A DNA stretch of 64,000 nt from Misgurnus anguillicaudatus (taxonomy: Eukaryota > Chordata > Actinopteri > Cypriniformes > Cobitidae): assembly GCF_027580225.2 (NCBI RefSeq), contig NC_073358.2, positions 13,126,001-13,190,000 of the forward strand, given 5' to 3'. Made by a program: the position numbers and the translations under genes. The notes beneath the pieces are model-generated. The model was not told the DNA's origin. It was given only the letters and a program-made list of their open reading frames with translations, and made no database searches. Shown here in pieces: positions 32,526 to 45,284 of the stretch; position 1 is the first letter of the stretch; every line of letters starts with the position of its first letter.

Positions 32526-33639
32526 TAGGGTGACCACCTGCTAATAAGCCCAAGGGGGGACAAGGGGTATGTTTCTGAGGGACAATGTGGGACACTCCCT
32601 GGCACTGCAGTGCACCCAACACACGGGCAGACTTATTTATAGTGGTTTACCCATTTCTAGCACATATCACCTTACACTGCAAGAAATGATTTTCAAGAAA
32701 AAAAATTCTTAGTATTTTTGTCTTGATTTCAGTAAAATATCTAAAAATTCTTAAATTAAGATGCTTTTTCTTGCTGAGCAAAACGACCCAAGAATATAAG
32801 TATAGTTTTTATAGACCAAAAATATCAAATTTAAGTGATTTTGTGCCTAAAACACCTAACCCTAACACCAAATTCAAGAAAAATTCATTGGCAGATTTTT
32901 TTGCAGTGTACATTGCATATTAATAATGCCATATTCCCCTAAACATGATGTATGCTCATGAATAGGCCAACCAATGTGTATTTTTTTCTAAATAAAGATT
33001 CATAATATTTTGAACATTCAATGAATTGACAGATGCACTTCCACTTACGATTTACTTTAGCTAGCCTATTTAAATTAATTTATTTTTCATTACAATCTAT
33101 TCACTTTCAATAAATTGTAACATAAAATTATAGAATTAACAGGAATTGTAGTTGCTCAACAACACTGGAACAGTTAAAAAAAGTCTTAAATCACAACTCC
33201 AAAGGTTCATGGAACGAGAAGGGGGAGGAACGATGGTGAACTTGCATTTTAGTAAAGGCAGGCGCAGGAAAAAAAACTCTTCAGAGTTCTGGGGACATCT
33301 TAAGGACTTGCAGCCACATATTTATTTTCCCAGTCTTTCTTGTACCCACAAGTTCTCTTTTTAATTGATGATGGCGGTGCAGAGTCAGACTCAGTCTTTC
33401 TCCATTTTTCAAATCGGAAAGCGTGCATCTAAAAGTTATGGACGTGCATGGCTGTGTGCGCACTGCGCAAGCCTGAACTGTCAACTAATGTTCGTTTGGC
33501 TGCCCTGGGCTCAAGGATATAGAGCGACCAACTTTTTGTTAGCAAGCATTGATTATGCACGGTCTCAATTTGCGGGACGCATGAATTGTGCTTCAAACGC
33601 CGTGCGCGCACGCGCTACTTGGGACGGGTGGTCACCCTG
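32526..33639. mobile_element. hAT-type element (TAGGGTGACCACC), 8-bp TSD with one mismatch
   Basis: The ends TAGGGTGACCACCTG and GGGTGGTCACCCTG are inverted. The flanks CAGTGATC (32518-32525) and CAGGGATC (33640-33647) match at seven of eight positions. The frame at 33365-33658 has no known domain. It hosts a TA-type MITE at 32675-32908. Confidence 0.8.
32675..32908. mobile_element. TA-target MITE (CACTGCAAGAAATG)
   Basis: The ends CACTGCAAGAAATGATTTTC and TTTTTTTGCAGTG are flanked by TA at 32673-32674 and 32909-32910. The interior contains inverted TTTCAAGAAA/AATTCAAGAAAA blocks. It is nested inside the hAT-type element. Confidence 0.8.
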
Positions 33640-33647
33640 CAGGGATC

Positions 33648-34590
33648 TGACTATATAGACACGTGTCTCTTTCTTTCATAATGTTATTTTAAAATCAGTG
33701 CGACATGTTGTCTCATCTATATTTCTCAACTTGGACGGCTGTTTCACGCTGTTCAGATTTTTAATTGCTATAGCGCTAATTTAACAGGCAAATGACACCA
33801 CACCTGTCTGCATTATAAACTGACAAAATTATTACTCGCATTTAAAAATCAATGAAATATACGCTGTGATGCTGCTTGGGGGAAGATTCATAGTCAGATT
33901 AAAATCCGCCTCTCAAAAAGTTCCCCCAAAGAGATGCATGCGGACTTGTTGCATGTTGTTCTCCTGAGCCTGATTATGATGCTCTGTAGAAAATAAACGT
34001 GCGTTACTCAAACTAACAATGATGATCGACGAGAAAGGCAAAAGAACTCAGAATCATAAAGCAAAACCTCTAACCCCATCAGAATAGCCAGTCTTTGTGC
34101 CATTCACCATGATCAGTCATCTTTATAAACTGAAAGTCCAGGTTCAGGTAAATGTGTAATTGTACATTTCACAGTAAAATGAAAATGTATTACACTCCAA
34201 ATATCTTAAAATAATAATTAAACTAAATCTACCTTAACAAAAAAAAAAAAGAAAATTATGCATGTACAACAGCATAATAGTGCTAATGTACTGTTTTAAC
34301 ATAGTATGGCTGTGTGGCAATATGGTTTGTTTCTATTTATAAAACAGTTAGTTCCAGTCCTTGGTTCTGATTGGTCAATAGTTGTACTTTACTCCACTTT
34401 GCGTTGTGCCTAATACAAAAAAGCAGCCTCTCGTTCCTTACTGCTTGCTTAAATATCTCTAATTTACACGTTTAACATCAGGGGGTCCCTGGTCCATGCC
34501 TTACCCATTTAAGGGGTCCCCATCCCAAAAAAACATTGAAAATCACTGCAGTTTGATCGTCAGTAAATCCAAAGTGCTTCAAAATTTAAA
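33648..34590. other. Unassigned AT-rich sequence
   Basis: No exon or element end was recognised. It reads as single-copy-like non-coding sequence. Confidence 0.4.
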
Positions 34591-34890
34591 GGGGACATTC
34601 CACAAGACGTTTTTAAGATATTAAATAAATCTTTGATGTCCCCAGAGTACATATGTGAAGTTTTAGCTTAAAATACCATATAGGTAATTTATTGTGGCAT
34701 GTTAAAATAGGCACTTTATGGGTCTGAGCAAAAATGCACCGTTTTTGTGTGTATCCCTTTTAATCCAAATGAGCTGCTGAGGTGGGCGGAGTCTCAAGCG
34801 CTCGTGCTGTAGAGAAGACAAAGCATCCAGGAAGATTCTCTCACGAAAGAAGTTAGTGAGCGATGTTAAGCATTATATATTTGAACAAGT
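34591..34890. repeat. Truncated repeat (AAAGGGGACATTCCACAAGA type)
   Basis: It begins TTTAAAGGGGACATTCC and contains GATGTCCCCAGAGTACATAT and CATATAGGTAATTTATTGTG, hallmarks of a widespread fish repeat. Its right side stops at the inverted-repeat element starting near 34895, which apparently cut it; the other half was not found. Confidence 0.55.
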
Positions 34891-34894
34891 TTAA

Positions 34895-35215
34895 AAACCG
34901 TCTTGGTTACTATCGTAACCTCGGTTCCCTGAGAGACGGGAACGAGACATTGCGTCCGCTGATGCTATGGGAAACTCCTCCCTCTTCCGTTTTCTCTGAA
35001 GCTTTTATTGAACAACGCCAGTGTACTGGCCAATACCGCCCATGACAGCATATAGGGGCGGAACATCCGCTGCTATATAGCCTGTTTAGGCGGCAAAATA
35101 CTCAGATTCTTTCGACTGAACGAACAGTAGAGCTGATCTGAGCAGTGACACGGCGGCTTACGCAATGTCTCGTTCCCGTCTCTCAGGGAACCGAGGTTAC
35201 GATAGTAACCGAGAC
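34895..35215. repeat. Inverted repeat around a TATA-containing spacer
   Basis: A block of about 55 bp at 34897-34953 (TTGGTTACTATCGTAACC, TCGGTTCCCTGAGAGACGGG, AACGAGACATT) is repeated inverted at 35164-35212. The second copy is followed by a further GACATTGCGTCCGCTGACGC block that is direct relative to the first. The spacer holds CTATATAGCC (35072) and could be a promoter or LTR-like region. A 13-nt echo (ACGATAGTAA) at 39617 may mark the far end of the same element. Confidence 0.6.
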
Positions 35216-38115
35216 GTTCCCTTTCGAGAGCGGTCACTCGACATTGCGTCCGCTGACGCTATGGGAGATGTATTCAAACACGCCGTGAGAACAGCGAAGA
35301 CCAGCTCCAGTGGAGCTACTCAAGTCCATGCACCGCAATGCTTAGCTGAGTCGGTGCACAAGCCCCGCCCAGTCTGTGTAAGCCAACGCAAAGTAGATTG
35401 GATGCCTGAATCTCCAGGGACTTAATCAGAAGCTCATAGAACAGAATGCATACAGTCACAGGCTGCATGCAGGTCTTATTGTAGCCCTACAGCCGATAAG
35501 AAACCTGTAACAGTACCACAGCAACGGCTAGGCCAAGCCCAACGTGGGCAGAGCAAGCATATCCGCGCAGAGTATTTGCTGGTATTAACCTATGATGCAC
35601 GATGGCCAAGATTGCTAGTGTGAAAATACAAGGATGAAGCGAAAACGCGGCTCCATACTTATATATCAGCAGTAATACAGCTGTACTGGCAATCCGGTAC
35701 AAACTGTGAATAGGCGTCGGATAGTGCGACTGCCAAATTAGAATAACACCGCTATGCCAGTGTGGCAGTAATGTGCTGCCCTCATTTAGCACCTAATGAT
35801 CCAATGAACCCAGCTGGATCCAGCAGCTGACTGCTTAGGTGGAGCAGAGAAATTTCTGAGAATGAGCTGGGCAGGTCACAGCAATCGTATACGAATGCCA
35901 CAGCCCATCTCTGAAGCATAAAGAGTTGCTTTAGATAAATGTATAACACTCATACCGGGCACAGCTCACATCAGCTAGATGGGAAGGTAGAATGCAACCG
36001 TCTATGCTCTAACTGCGCTGAGGGTGGTTTAAGGCCCATAGTCCCTTTAGGGCATATATAGTCCATGACGGCACTAAAATAGGCAAGTGATTGGCCGCTT
36101 CTCTCACTTAAAAGTGCCCAAGGCACCAGCATGAAAACGCAGCGATAACTGCATGAAAAACCCTTGGGATAGACAGCCCGCTTCTCCTTCATCTGCTCAC
36201 TGATGCAAAGATTGAACGTTCGACATGTGACAGTGCACCGGGTTGTAGTCATTGCTTAACACCATACAGGCGCTGCGTAAAGAGGGGCGTCTAGTAGGAA
36301 GCAGCAAAACCCAATTGGGGCAACACGTAACCGCTGGGACTGGCCGAGCACAACGTGTTACATACAAAGTGCAACTGGGATAAGGACAAAGCTTACACTT
36401 TCCACCATCATGTACCGATTCATTACGTCCAAACCAATCTCAAACAGTCTAAAGTCCTTAACAGCCTTTAAGTCTGTGTCGCATTTGCGGCAGCCGAGAC
36501 ATGAGCTGCTTAATGAAGAGCAGGCGCAAATTGCTGTGTGGTACAGTAAGTGATGCGCTGTGAACTTGTAAGCCAGTCAGTCAACCAGAGAGGCGTTCGT
36601 CACCAACACCGTAGTGTCTCGGGTGGAATATCTCAGAGCAGACTCATATCCAGAATGCTTCTGAGAGGGACGGGCTCGCATGAAGCCCGTGTCCGTATCC
36701 CCAACCAAGCACATAAACGTAACGCTGGCATGCAGACCGTGCTTATATGCTCACACGCACGCATGTAGAAATCACTCTAATAAAAGGAGCGTGTCTGTGG
36801 CTGGTTGGTACATTCCCAAACGGGCAATAAGATAGCAGGATGCGCATTTGCTCAGCTAAGAGGGAACAGCGTTACACCCTGTGAGTGTGTGCAGGTCTAC
36901 ACAAACCCCGCTATAAACACCACCGGCGCGCCTAGTAGTCTCCTATCGCAACAGGGGTCGTCGTCTAGGATGAGTGGATAGCGGCTGCACAAGCTGTTCT
37001 ACCTCTCTCGTCAGGCACAAACTATATTACCCGTTCGTAAAACTCCAGACTCAGTACCGGCGCGCTGCGCCGATTATGTGACAGGACTGCACAGCTGGGG
37101 TGGTCTGTGTCGAATCAAATTGGCAGCCGCTCTGGGTAATAGTATATACAAATACCCTATAAAGCAGGTGTTCATAACTCTCTCCCCTCTGTATCACGGC
37201 GGTGTTAGCCAAGGGAGGAATTGAGTGCTGCACAGGGTAAGGTAATGAGCTAAACATTGCCGAGCGATCGGGATGTTGTAGCTCCATGTTGACATGTTTG
37301 CAATGGCTCCGATCACACATGTGGGTGCCTATTACAGTATATGTTGTCAGCTGTGGAACAAGCCTGCTGCTAAACATAGGTGTGTGCGCCACCGATCATA
37401 TGGAGATGTTACAAACCCATGACAAACCATAATAGCGCCAAGCGAGCCATATGTGCCTGAGAGGCTGCGGTAGAACCACAGGGGTTGTGTGTTCAGACAC
37501 GCACTGATGGCCGACCAGTCAAACCTGTCACAGCTCACCACTTGGATGGCTGGATACGAGTGCAGATTCGACTCCACGCACCTAAGATATTTCTGTAACG
37601 GATGGCAGCGCACAGGATTCCAGTTACATATTGTGCGGTATAAAGCAATGGTGTGTTACACAGAGCCATGGAAGAACAGAGCTTGGTTCTGCAATAGCAC
37701 AGAGCGAGAAGATACAGTCCTTATACGCTGGAACAGGTAGTAACCGCTCATCTATGCGTGTCGGGTGCCAGTTACATACTTTGTGCTTTGAAGCAAGGTT
37801 GCCATTTAATAGAGGTTGTCAACGGCTGTACAGTTATGTTGCAAACTCCTGAACTGTACCACACAGTGCGCAACGCAGACGTGTGTGAATCATCTAGCGG
37901 AGTGATCCGCTGAAGGGCACTGGCTCACTAGCCGCACACAGAGCCATATAAAAACCAAGTCTGGGTCTGCAGCGGCTCGCTGCTTTGTGCAGGATCGGAT
38001 GCAGAACCCGAGAGAGAAAGAGAGACATTTCCTTAAGCATGAACAGCTAAGTAACAGTTCGCCACGCGCATGCAGAGAGTCAGATACCTGTGTTGTAGTG
38101 AGATATTGCCTGAAC
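35216..38115. other. Unassigned 2.9-kb block of distinct composition
   Basis: The sequence is visibly less AT-rich than its surroundings, with frequent CpG and stop codons in every frame. Motifs such as CACAGAGCCAT and CCAGTTACATA recur (37625-37660, 37668, 37760, 37938), which hints at old internal repeats. No protein domain was recognised. It may be the non-coding body of the element that starts at 34895. Confidence 0.4.
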
Positions 38116-39613
38116 ACTGCACGGATGTGTAAGGCACATGGCATTTTTAATCTCTCACTTGCACATGCTGTTGTACCCGACTGCCTGAAAACCGCTACTA
38201 TTATCCCAGTGCCAAAGCAGTCAAACATCTGTTCGCTAAATGATTATAGACCAATAGCACTGACACCTATTATATCTAAGTGCTTTGAAAGACTAATCTT
38301 GGGACTCATTAAATCTGCACTTCCTCCCTTTTTAGATCCTCATCAATATGCATATAGGTCAAATAGATCAGTAGAGGATGCTATCAATTTTACTCTCTAT
38401 ACTGCAATGGAACATCTGGAACAGAAGGACGCATATGTGAGGATGTTATTTGTCGATTAAAGCTCTGCTTTTAATACCATCGTTCCAAACAGACTACTTA
38501 CAAAGATGCTGGATCTGGGCCTTTGCAATCAATTGTGTTTGTGGATCATGGATTTTCTCAGAGGACGCTCTCAGACTGTGAGATTGGGCACACATACTTC
38601 CTCAACTCTGACTCTTAGCACAGGTGCGCCGCAAGGATGCGTCTTGAGCCCCATTCTCTACTCACTTTACACACATGACTGTATACCAGTTCATCCCAGT
38701 AACACCATCGTAAAATTGGCGGACGATACAACAGTGGTGGGGCTCATCTCAAATGGCAGGGAAGCGGCCTACAGAGAAGAGGTATGTAGATTGGCTGAGT
38801 GGTGTGCTAATAATAACTTGTCTCTTAACAGTTAGTTTGTCTTAAGAAGACAAAGGAGCTAATAATAGACTTTAGGTGACACCGAGAGGAGCTTCAGCCA
38901 CTGGAAATAAGGGGGGAGGAGGTAGAGCGAGTGTCCAGTTTTAAATTTTTGGGCCTCCATGTCAGCGAGGACCTGAAGTGGTCCATAAATACTGTTGCTC
39001 TGGTCAAAAAAGCCCAACAGAGACTTTATTTCCTCAGAACTCTGAAGAAGGCCCATCTCTCTGCCAGATTGTTGAAGTCTTTCTACCATTGTAATAACTT
39101 GCTGTATCACAGCCTGGTATGGGAATTGTTCAACGGCTGAAAAAGCTACATTACAGAGGGTTATAAAAACATCACAAAAAATTATCGGACTTTCACTGCC
39201 CCCCCTTGAGGAGATCTAAAGGCGTCGCTGTTGCAAAAGAGCATCAATTATCATTAAGGACAGCACTCACCCCTCTTGTAATCTGTTTGCACTACTACTG
39301 TCTGGAAGACGCTACAGAGCTCTAAAGACTCCGACTTCAAGATTCAGAAATAGTTTTTATCCCACTGCTATTCTAGAACTTAATTCTCTTTCCCGTGTCC
39401 CTATCCCCTCACAACTGCTTTAATGATCCCGAATGAGCATGTATGCAATATGTAAAGTTAATTCACATAAGACATTTTAAGTTACTTTTATTGTTTTTTT
39501 TTTTTTATTATTTTTTAATGTAGATATTATGAATGAATACAGTGCCTTTTTTATGAGAAATGTCAAATTTCGTTGTGTACATGCAATGACAATAAAGGTA
39601 AAACTAAAACTAA
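38116..39613 (+). pseudogene. Rex1/CR1-like LINE, 5'-truncated, reverse transcriptase with stops
   Basis: RT blocks in order: [61 protein letters not shown] followed by a stop where the catalytic block 'D..SAFN' begins (38458-38460), [20 protein letters not shown], and the catalytic [10 protein letters not shown] near 38715. After NNNLSLNS a stop occurs at 38833, and the thumb region continues to VSSFKFLGLHVSEDLKWSIN (38930). The 3' UTR ends in CAATGACAATAAAGG, typical of Rex1-type LINEs. The endonuclease is missing. Confidence 0.88.
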
Positions 39614-39754
39614 GGCACGATAGTAATCTTCTGGTATAGTTGGGGACATAACTAATAAAAGTTTACATCCACATCGGCTCACCGCCTTCAGGCGGGGAGC
39701 TAAGAGCAGGATTGAGTGAGGAGAGAGATAGCCTCTCTATTCAATGCCAATATA
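39614..39754. other. Short spacer
   Basis: It contains a short palindrome CCGCCTTCAGGCGG (39681) and GAGATAGCCTCTC. No gene was seen. Confidence 0.35.
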
Positions 39755-40315
39755 CATTGTTGTTGTAGAAATATCCATATTTAAAATGTTATTAACGTTA
39801 TAAACTACCTTCCGGTAGCACCGCCATTTTGGAGTGATGCGCATTCAGGATGAGAGCTTACGCAGCGTACAGAGTTTCTCTGCTGCTGCTCTGTGCCCCC
39901 GCCCTCCGAATTTGTCATACGTCACTAAGAAAAGTGCGTACACTATGCTAATACTCTCTCCTGAGTCTAAGATGGCGGCGCTACTGGAAGGTAGTTTATA
40001 ACGTTAATAACATTTTAAATATGGATATTTCTACAACAACACCGCACGGATTACCCACAGAAGACCTTTGTTTATCATCCTGGAGCCGTTTGGATTTAAT
40101 TTGTGAAGGATGGACGCACTTTTTTGGACTTGAAGGTCGTGGACTATTGCTGGACCCCGTAACATTACATTTAATGAACAGAAAGATCTAAAATATTTTC
40201 TAAAATATCCGAAAATGTGTTTGTCTGAAAAACGATGGACATATGCAACTCGGACAGCTTGGGGGTGGGTGGATCATGGGTTTGATATCGTTTTTGGCCG
40301 AACTATCCCTTTAAA
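39755..40315. mobile_element. Foldback with ~75-bp arms plus conserved tail
   Basis: The arms at 39757-39834 and 39969-40045 are nearly perfect inverses (GTTGTAGAAATATCCATATT, TAACGTTATAAACTACCTTC, GCCGCCATTTT type). A tail to 40315 ends TTTTTGGCCGAACTATCCCT. The family is shared with 17095-17496. Confidence 0.8.
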
Positions 40316-41000
40316 TGACAATATCCTGGCAATACCACTGTTGTGAGTGATGTAAGTATTTGAAATTAAAATGATTTCTTAATGACTAGTGACATATTAG
40401 GGACATTTTATGATTAATTGATATAAATTTCTTACATACTGTTCCTTTAAGTTTCCAAGAAAAGTGCAGTTGCATTGAATCAAAAATAACTTGCTCTGTA
40501 GCAACAAATCAAACCTAATTGCTGATTGGTGGAAGCTAAAAGGTTGAAAACAAAAAAATAGACAATTGGTCAGCTCAACTTGGCTAGTGTGACAGACGCA
40601 GAATTAGTAGCTGATGCTATGGAAAACACTGAGTCTGGGTTTTAAAAGGTGTTCAAATACAGGAAATGTGTGCATTGCAAGCTTGCAATGAAACTATAAC
40701 AATAGGAATTGGGGGTTTGGAGAGGCAGTTCAGCTGTCATATCTCTTTGATGATCATCAGGCTGAGCCAATATTGTGTTTATGCTGTCTAGATACAATTC
40801 TTTAATAAAACAAATTAGTTTACACATCTCTCTACTGCTTCCATTATTCCATCTGGAAAATCCACAACAGTGTGTCTGTGTGTGGTAATTATCACCAGTG
40901 TGCAGTGCACTACACAGGGTGTGTGTGACGCGTCTAGTGCAGTAGTATGGAGGTGCTTGTAAGTTAGTGCATGCTGCTTTCTGCTTGCAACTTTCTGCTT
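40316..41000. other. Unassigned spacer
   Basis: No exon or element was recognised. The sequence becomes less AT-rich toward 41000, where the LINE 5' region begins. Confidence 0.4.
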
Positions 41001-42203
41001 TTAGCTACCGCAGCTGGCTAGCCCCCTCACAGGTAATGAAAAGAGGAGTCGAGTGTGTAAGTCTTCTCTGTCTGTACACAGCCTCTCCACCACCAAGACT
41101 TTTGCGGGCCTCCTTGTGGCCACACATGGTAACTGGGTACCTTGCAGTCCCAGGCTAAACTGCAAAAGATTTCAGAGCATAAGTGGGCCCCAGAGATGAG
41201 GTGTGCAGGCCCACCATACGGTGGACATGCCCTGACGCCTGTCAACCACTGCCCCAGCTATGGGTAAATAGCCCAACTGCCTTGTGGGTAGTTTCTTTGA
41301 GCCAAGGTTAAGGTAGCACACCCCCACAGAAAAGCAATGCGCTGGCGGTGCGCAATAGACGGGTCTAAACAGAACTAGGTCCTGGCCGACCTCCCTCATC
41401 ATGGCGTTGACAGTGCTACTGGGGAGAGCACACCCCCTATGATACTTAAAAAAAATATTGCGCAGGTATCCACCTCTGACCACGGTGAACATTACATGAA
41501 TCTACACCTGGTTGAAGTCTGGTGGCAACGGGGTGTCTGACGACGGGAGCAGGTTTGAATAGACTGGGAGCTCTTAGTCAGAGCCCTGTATGACAGCGGC
41601 ACAGGGTACTGGTCTCTAACAGCTGGGGCTGAGTGGCAGCTGTTCTCGACAGCCCCTTGTGTGACTGAGCAGCCCTATTTAGAGACCACATTGCTTACCT
41701 CAAGCTGAGGAAGGGCCTAGAAAAGGTGGCCTAAAAAATTCCAACTCAACTCACACCTGGACAGGATACCGCACCTGTCGGGTTATTCCACTTCTGCGGT
41801 TGAAACAGAAGAAACAAATCCTACAACTTTAAACTGGCAACATGGAACATAAGAACCCTCCTGGACTCCATAGAAGGACAGCCCTGGTTGCAGCCGAGTT
41901 GAGCGATATGATATTGACATTGTTGCTTTTAGTGAAACCAGGCTTCTTGATGAGGGGTCTCTAACAGAGGAGGGCATGGGCTACACCTTTTACTGGAAAG
42001 GCTATCCCCCAGATGGACAACATCTGCATGGTGTGGGACTAGCTATTAAGAACACACTACTACCAAGACTCACTGAAACACCTGTCGGCATCATTGAAAG
42101 ACTGATGACCCTCCTTATCCCCCTGGTGAAGAACCGCTATGCCACACTGCCAAGTGTGTATGCTCAAACTCTACTATCTTACAGTGAGTCTAAAGACTCT
42201 TTT
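41001..42203 (+). pseudogene. LINE 5' region and apurinic-type endonuclease, segment 1 of 3
   Basis: About 41001-41800 looks like the 5' UTR of a fish LINE, with no open frame of its own. Endonuclease coding begins near 41829 and includes ERYDIDIVAFSETRLLDEGS, YTFYWKGYPPDGQHLHGVGL and IIERLMTLLIPLVKNRYATL. This is the type often mis-annotated as 'craniofacial development protein 2-like'. A stop and a frame change occur near 41850-41880. The segment ends in ...KDSF, cut by the DNA element at 42204-43343. Confidence 0.8.
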
Positions 42204-43343
42204 AAAGGGGCCATTTAAAATGTCCGCCAAAAAAAAATCTATTCATACTCCACACTCCAAACAGATGGGGGCAGTACACCTCCAGAAAGTGAGTTGCTCT
42301 ATTTTAATTTAGCAGCATATATCAAGTTTGATTTACATTAGCAACTAAGTAAGTTATCATTAGTCACCAAAAAAAAACCATTCGGTCTCATTAACATTGC
42401 AATGTTTTCCACTACGTTTCGTGCGTCCATTTGGTTTTCATTATCATCGAAGACATTTCAAGCTTCTTAGCTAATGTTACATTTTAGCATCAGCTTGGTA
42501 GATAACGGGTGATACGGGCGATAGTCATTGCGCTTCTCGTCAGTGAAGCCGGTTTCTTGATTAAAAGTGAAACCATCAGCTGCTTTCAGATGGAGCCACA
42601 TTTCCTGCACAAAGCCGTAGTTCATGTACAAGCTGAGCATAGGTTATCGCAAGGCCTATTATAAGTGAACTTCTAGCGAAATACTAACAGCATCTTACTT
42701 ACCAATCGAAAAGAAATGTTGTCATTTCGGAGTCGAACCTCATTTCTTTCATGTCCATTAGTTGTCTCCAGCGATGAAAAGCAGTGCCAGTATTTACTCT
42801 GCTTTGGTTCCTTTATTTATCAGATTTTATTTGTGATTCCGAGCACGTTTTTTCCCTGCAGCCAATGGTTGTGGTAGTGGTAAATGTCTCTTGGTTCAGC
42901 CATTCTTCCGCTCTCTTCCCTGAACTGAAATGCGTGCAAAAACCCTATTGCAAGGCAGGAAGGAATCAAGGGATCAAGGCATGTCCGAATTGCATTTCTC
43001 TGAGCTGCCTTCATGCCTCTTAAGTCAACAAGCCAGCTGCCTTAGTTTTCGGACGCAGCGGTAGTAGTGGGCTGTACTTCCCACACGTGTGACTTATTTG
43101 TGTATTGCAGTTTGGCTGCCGGTTATGTATGTGGCCCGCATACCACCTCCCATGGTCGAAAATGGTATTACGACACCTGTCGGGCTGTAGCTAGTAATTT
43201 AGCATGCTAATTCAGATTGATATCTCTGCAGCACTATACCTTGTCATGTTTTTATGACATCTTTGCCCTTATTTCTTCTCATTCTTTTGATGCGTGTAGC
43301 TCATTTTTTAAAATCTTTTACCTCAATTCTTACAAATGGCCCC
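42204..43343. mobile_element. DNA element splitting the LINE endonuclease
   Basis: The ends AAAGGGGCCATTT and AAATGGCCCC(TTTT) are inverted. The LINE reading resumes directly after it (FYQTLDEALHQ), so the insertion falls within one codon of the LINE and the duplicated bases are T-rich (3-4 bp). Inside, about 42540-42640 matches the arm of the foldback at 29262-29856. The ORFs inside are not recognised. Confidence 0.75.
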
Positions 43344-43789
43344 TTTTACCAGACACTGGATGAGGCTCTCCACCAGATAACCAAAAACGATAAGATCCTT
43401 CTGCTTGGGGACTTCAACACTTGTGTTGGGAAAAATATTGGAATATGGAAAGGAGTACTTGGCAGGCATGGGGTTGGTCAGGCCAACTCAAACGGCATGA
43501 GGTTACTTACGCTCTGCTCTGAGCACAACCTGATCATAAACACCACCATCTTCCAGCAAAAGACCAAATACAAAACATCATGGATGCACCATGATCATGA
43601 CCAAGGTCCTCATGAAAGTGTGCCCCCCATGCGAAAAGGTGGACCCAGTAGGAGGCACTTAGACTGTGACCGCCTGGAAAACACCACTACAAGGAATGAG
43701 TTTTGTCGCTCCCTGGCTGAGAAACTAGGGGAGCTAGAACTCCACCTGAGGGGTGAAAATGCCACAGAACAGCAGTGGACCTTTATGAC
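43344..43789 (+). pseudogene. LINE endonuclease, segment 2 of 3
   Basis: The frame contains KILLLGDFNTCVGKNIGIWK, with the LLGDFN motif of the endonuclease catalytic core, and GVGQANSNGMRLLTLCSEHN followed by TIFQQKTKYKTSWMH. The DYV(I) block that normally follows is missing; it jumps to a linker (ENTTTRNEFCRSLAEKLGEL), so a short internal deletion is likely near 43600-43640. It is cut on the right by a hAT element. Confidence 0.8.
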
Positions 43790-45284
43790 CAGTGTTGGGA
43801 GTAACGCATTACAAAATATAATATATTACAGTAATATATTATTTTTTGCTGTAACGCAGTAATATAACGCATTACTAATGAAATTTTGGTAATATTTTAC
43901 TCGTGACAGTCTTAGTAACGAGCGCTTTACAACAATGCATTTCAAAATTAGACTGTTATTTTAATTTTTGTATTTTTGACCAATGCGCGCGACCAGCATC
44001 CACACATGAAAAATCTGCGTGTAAAATAGTTATGGCTGCGTCCCAAACCGCATACTTCTATACTATATAGTAGGCGAAAAGCACTACTTCTCGTACTCTT
44101 TGCCTACTATATAGTATGGAAGTAGGCGGTTTGGGACGCAGCGTATGTCTGTTTCCACGTGCTGTATTCAACATGTTCATTTTTACTTTAACTTTGTATT
44201 TGAAATGAGATTTGGACGCGGTGCGCGTCAAATATAGACATGTGGAAGTCCGCGGCTGTAAGCATTGACTAAAGTGGTCGCAATCAGGTCCGGTAGCGCC
44301 GCACACGCATAATTTTGCGAATAAGAGCACTAAGTAAAAAGCAACAGAAAGTTTTTTCTATCGGTCTCCTGTGCTGCTTGAACCTCAGAAGTAAAGAGAC
44401 TTTTACAAATGTTGCCAGTAAAATCCATATCACACCAGCAATGACAAGGTAAGCTTTGCTATGATTACAGTCCATATACATAATAGATTGCTAGGCTATT
44501 CCTATGCTATCTACAGTTTTATTACAAACAGCAACCTAAACTACAACATAACATTATTGAAGACTTAAACATGGTTATCTAAATATAATTTAGTACATTT
44601 AAACATCACTGTTTAAAGTTTTTACCAGCCTTTGTATGGGAGCCTATATTCATTGTTAGGCAAAAAGCAGTGTTCCTCTGTTTGTCTGTGTTTTATTACG
44701 CAATTATATGTTAGCCTATATGTAATCTTTATATTGTACTGAAATGAGCTGTATTCCTTGAGGCCTGATCCTCCAATAGCACTTTTTGATAAGTTGTGTC
44801 AACCCAGTGCATGCCAGGTTTGTGCTGTGAATCTGAATTAAAAGTGATCACTTAAGAATAGAAATGAAAAGAGGTTGCATGTCTTGCCATGTTATTAGGC
44901 TATAGGTAGCATTATAGTGGGCTCTATTGTGTTTGGTATGTGTACCATAATTTACCAGACTTTTAACAGATCATTTGTCTGTTTATGATTCTGACAGTGA
45001 TTGTTACTGTATTTTGCCATAAGTCTTCACTTTGCCTATTGAAAGCTCGAGGGCCAACACATAACTTCTAGATTTATAAGCAGCAACAAACTACATTTTA
45101 ACATTTTATAATGCCTAGTCATACTTCTGTTCTTTTGATGAAAGTAACTCAAAAGTAACGCAAAAGTAGTGTAACTCATTACAGTTCAGAGACAGTAATA
45201 TTGTAATGTAACTAATTACTTTCAAATGACAGTAATTTGTAATATATAATGTATTACACTTTGGAAGTAACTTGCCCAACACTG
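43790..45284. mobile_element. hAT-type element (CAGTGTTGGGAGTAACGC) inserted in the LINE
   Basis: The ends CAGTGTTGGGAGTAACGCAT and AACTTGCCCAACACTG belong to the same family as 20319-21675. The flanks TTTATGAC (43782-43789) and TTTATCAC (45285-45292) match at seven of eight positions. No transposase frame was seen. It carries a small palindromic MITE at 44035-44142. Confidence 0.88.
44035..44142. mobile_element. 108-bp palindromic MITE
   Basis: GCTGCGTCCCAAACCGC at the left and GCGGTTTGGGACGCAGC at the right are exact inverses, and the pairing continues inward through ATACTATATAGTAGGC. The element could form a near-complete hairpin. It is nested in the hAT element. Confidence 0.85.

Noticed and set aside
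35165..35425. 86-codon frame starting MSRSRLSGNRGYDSNRD
   Set aside because: It begins inside the inverted repeat, has no homologous feel or splice context, and is probably chance.
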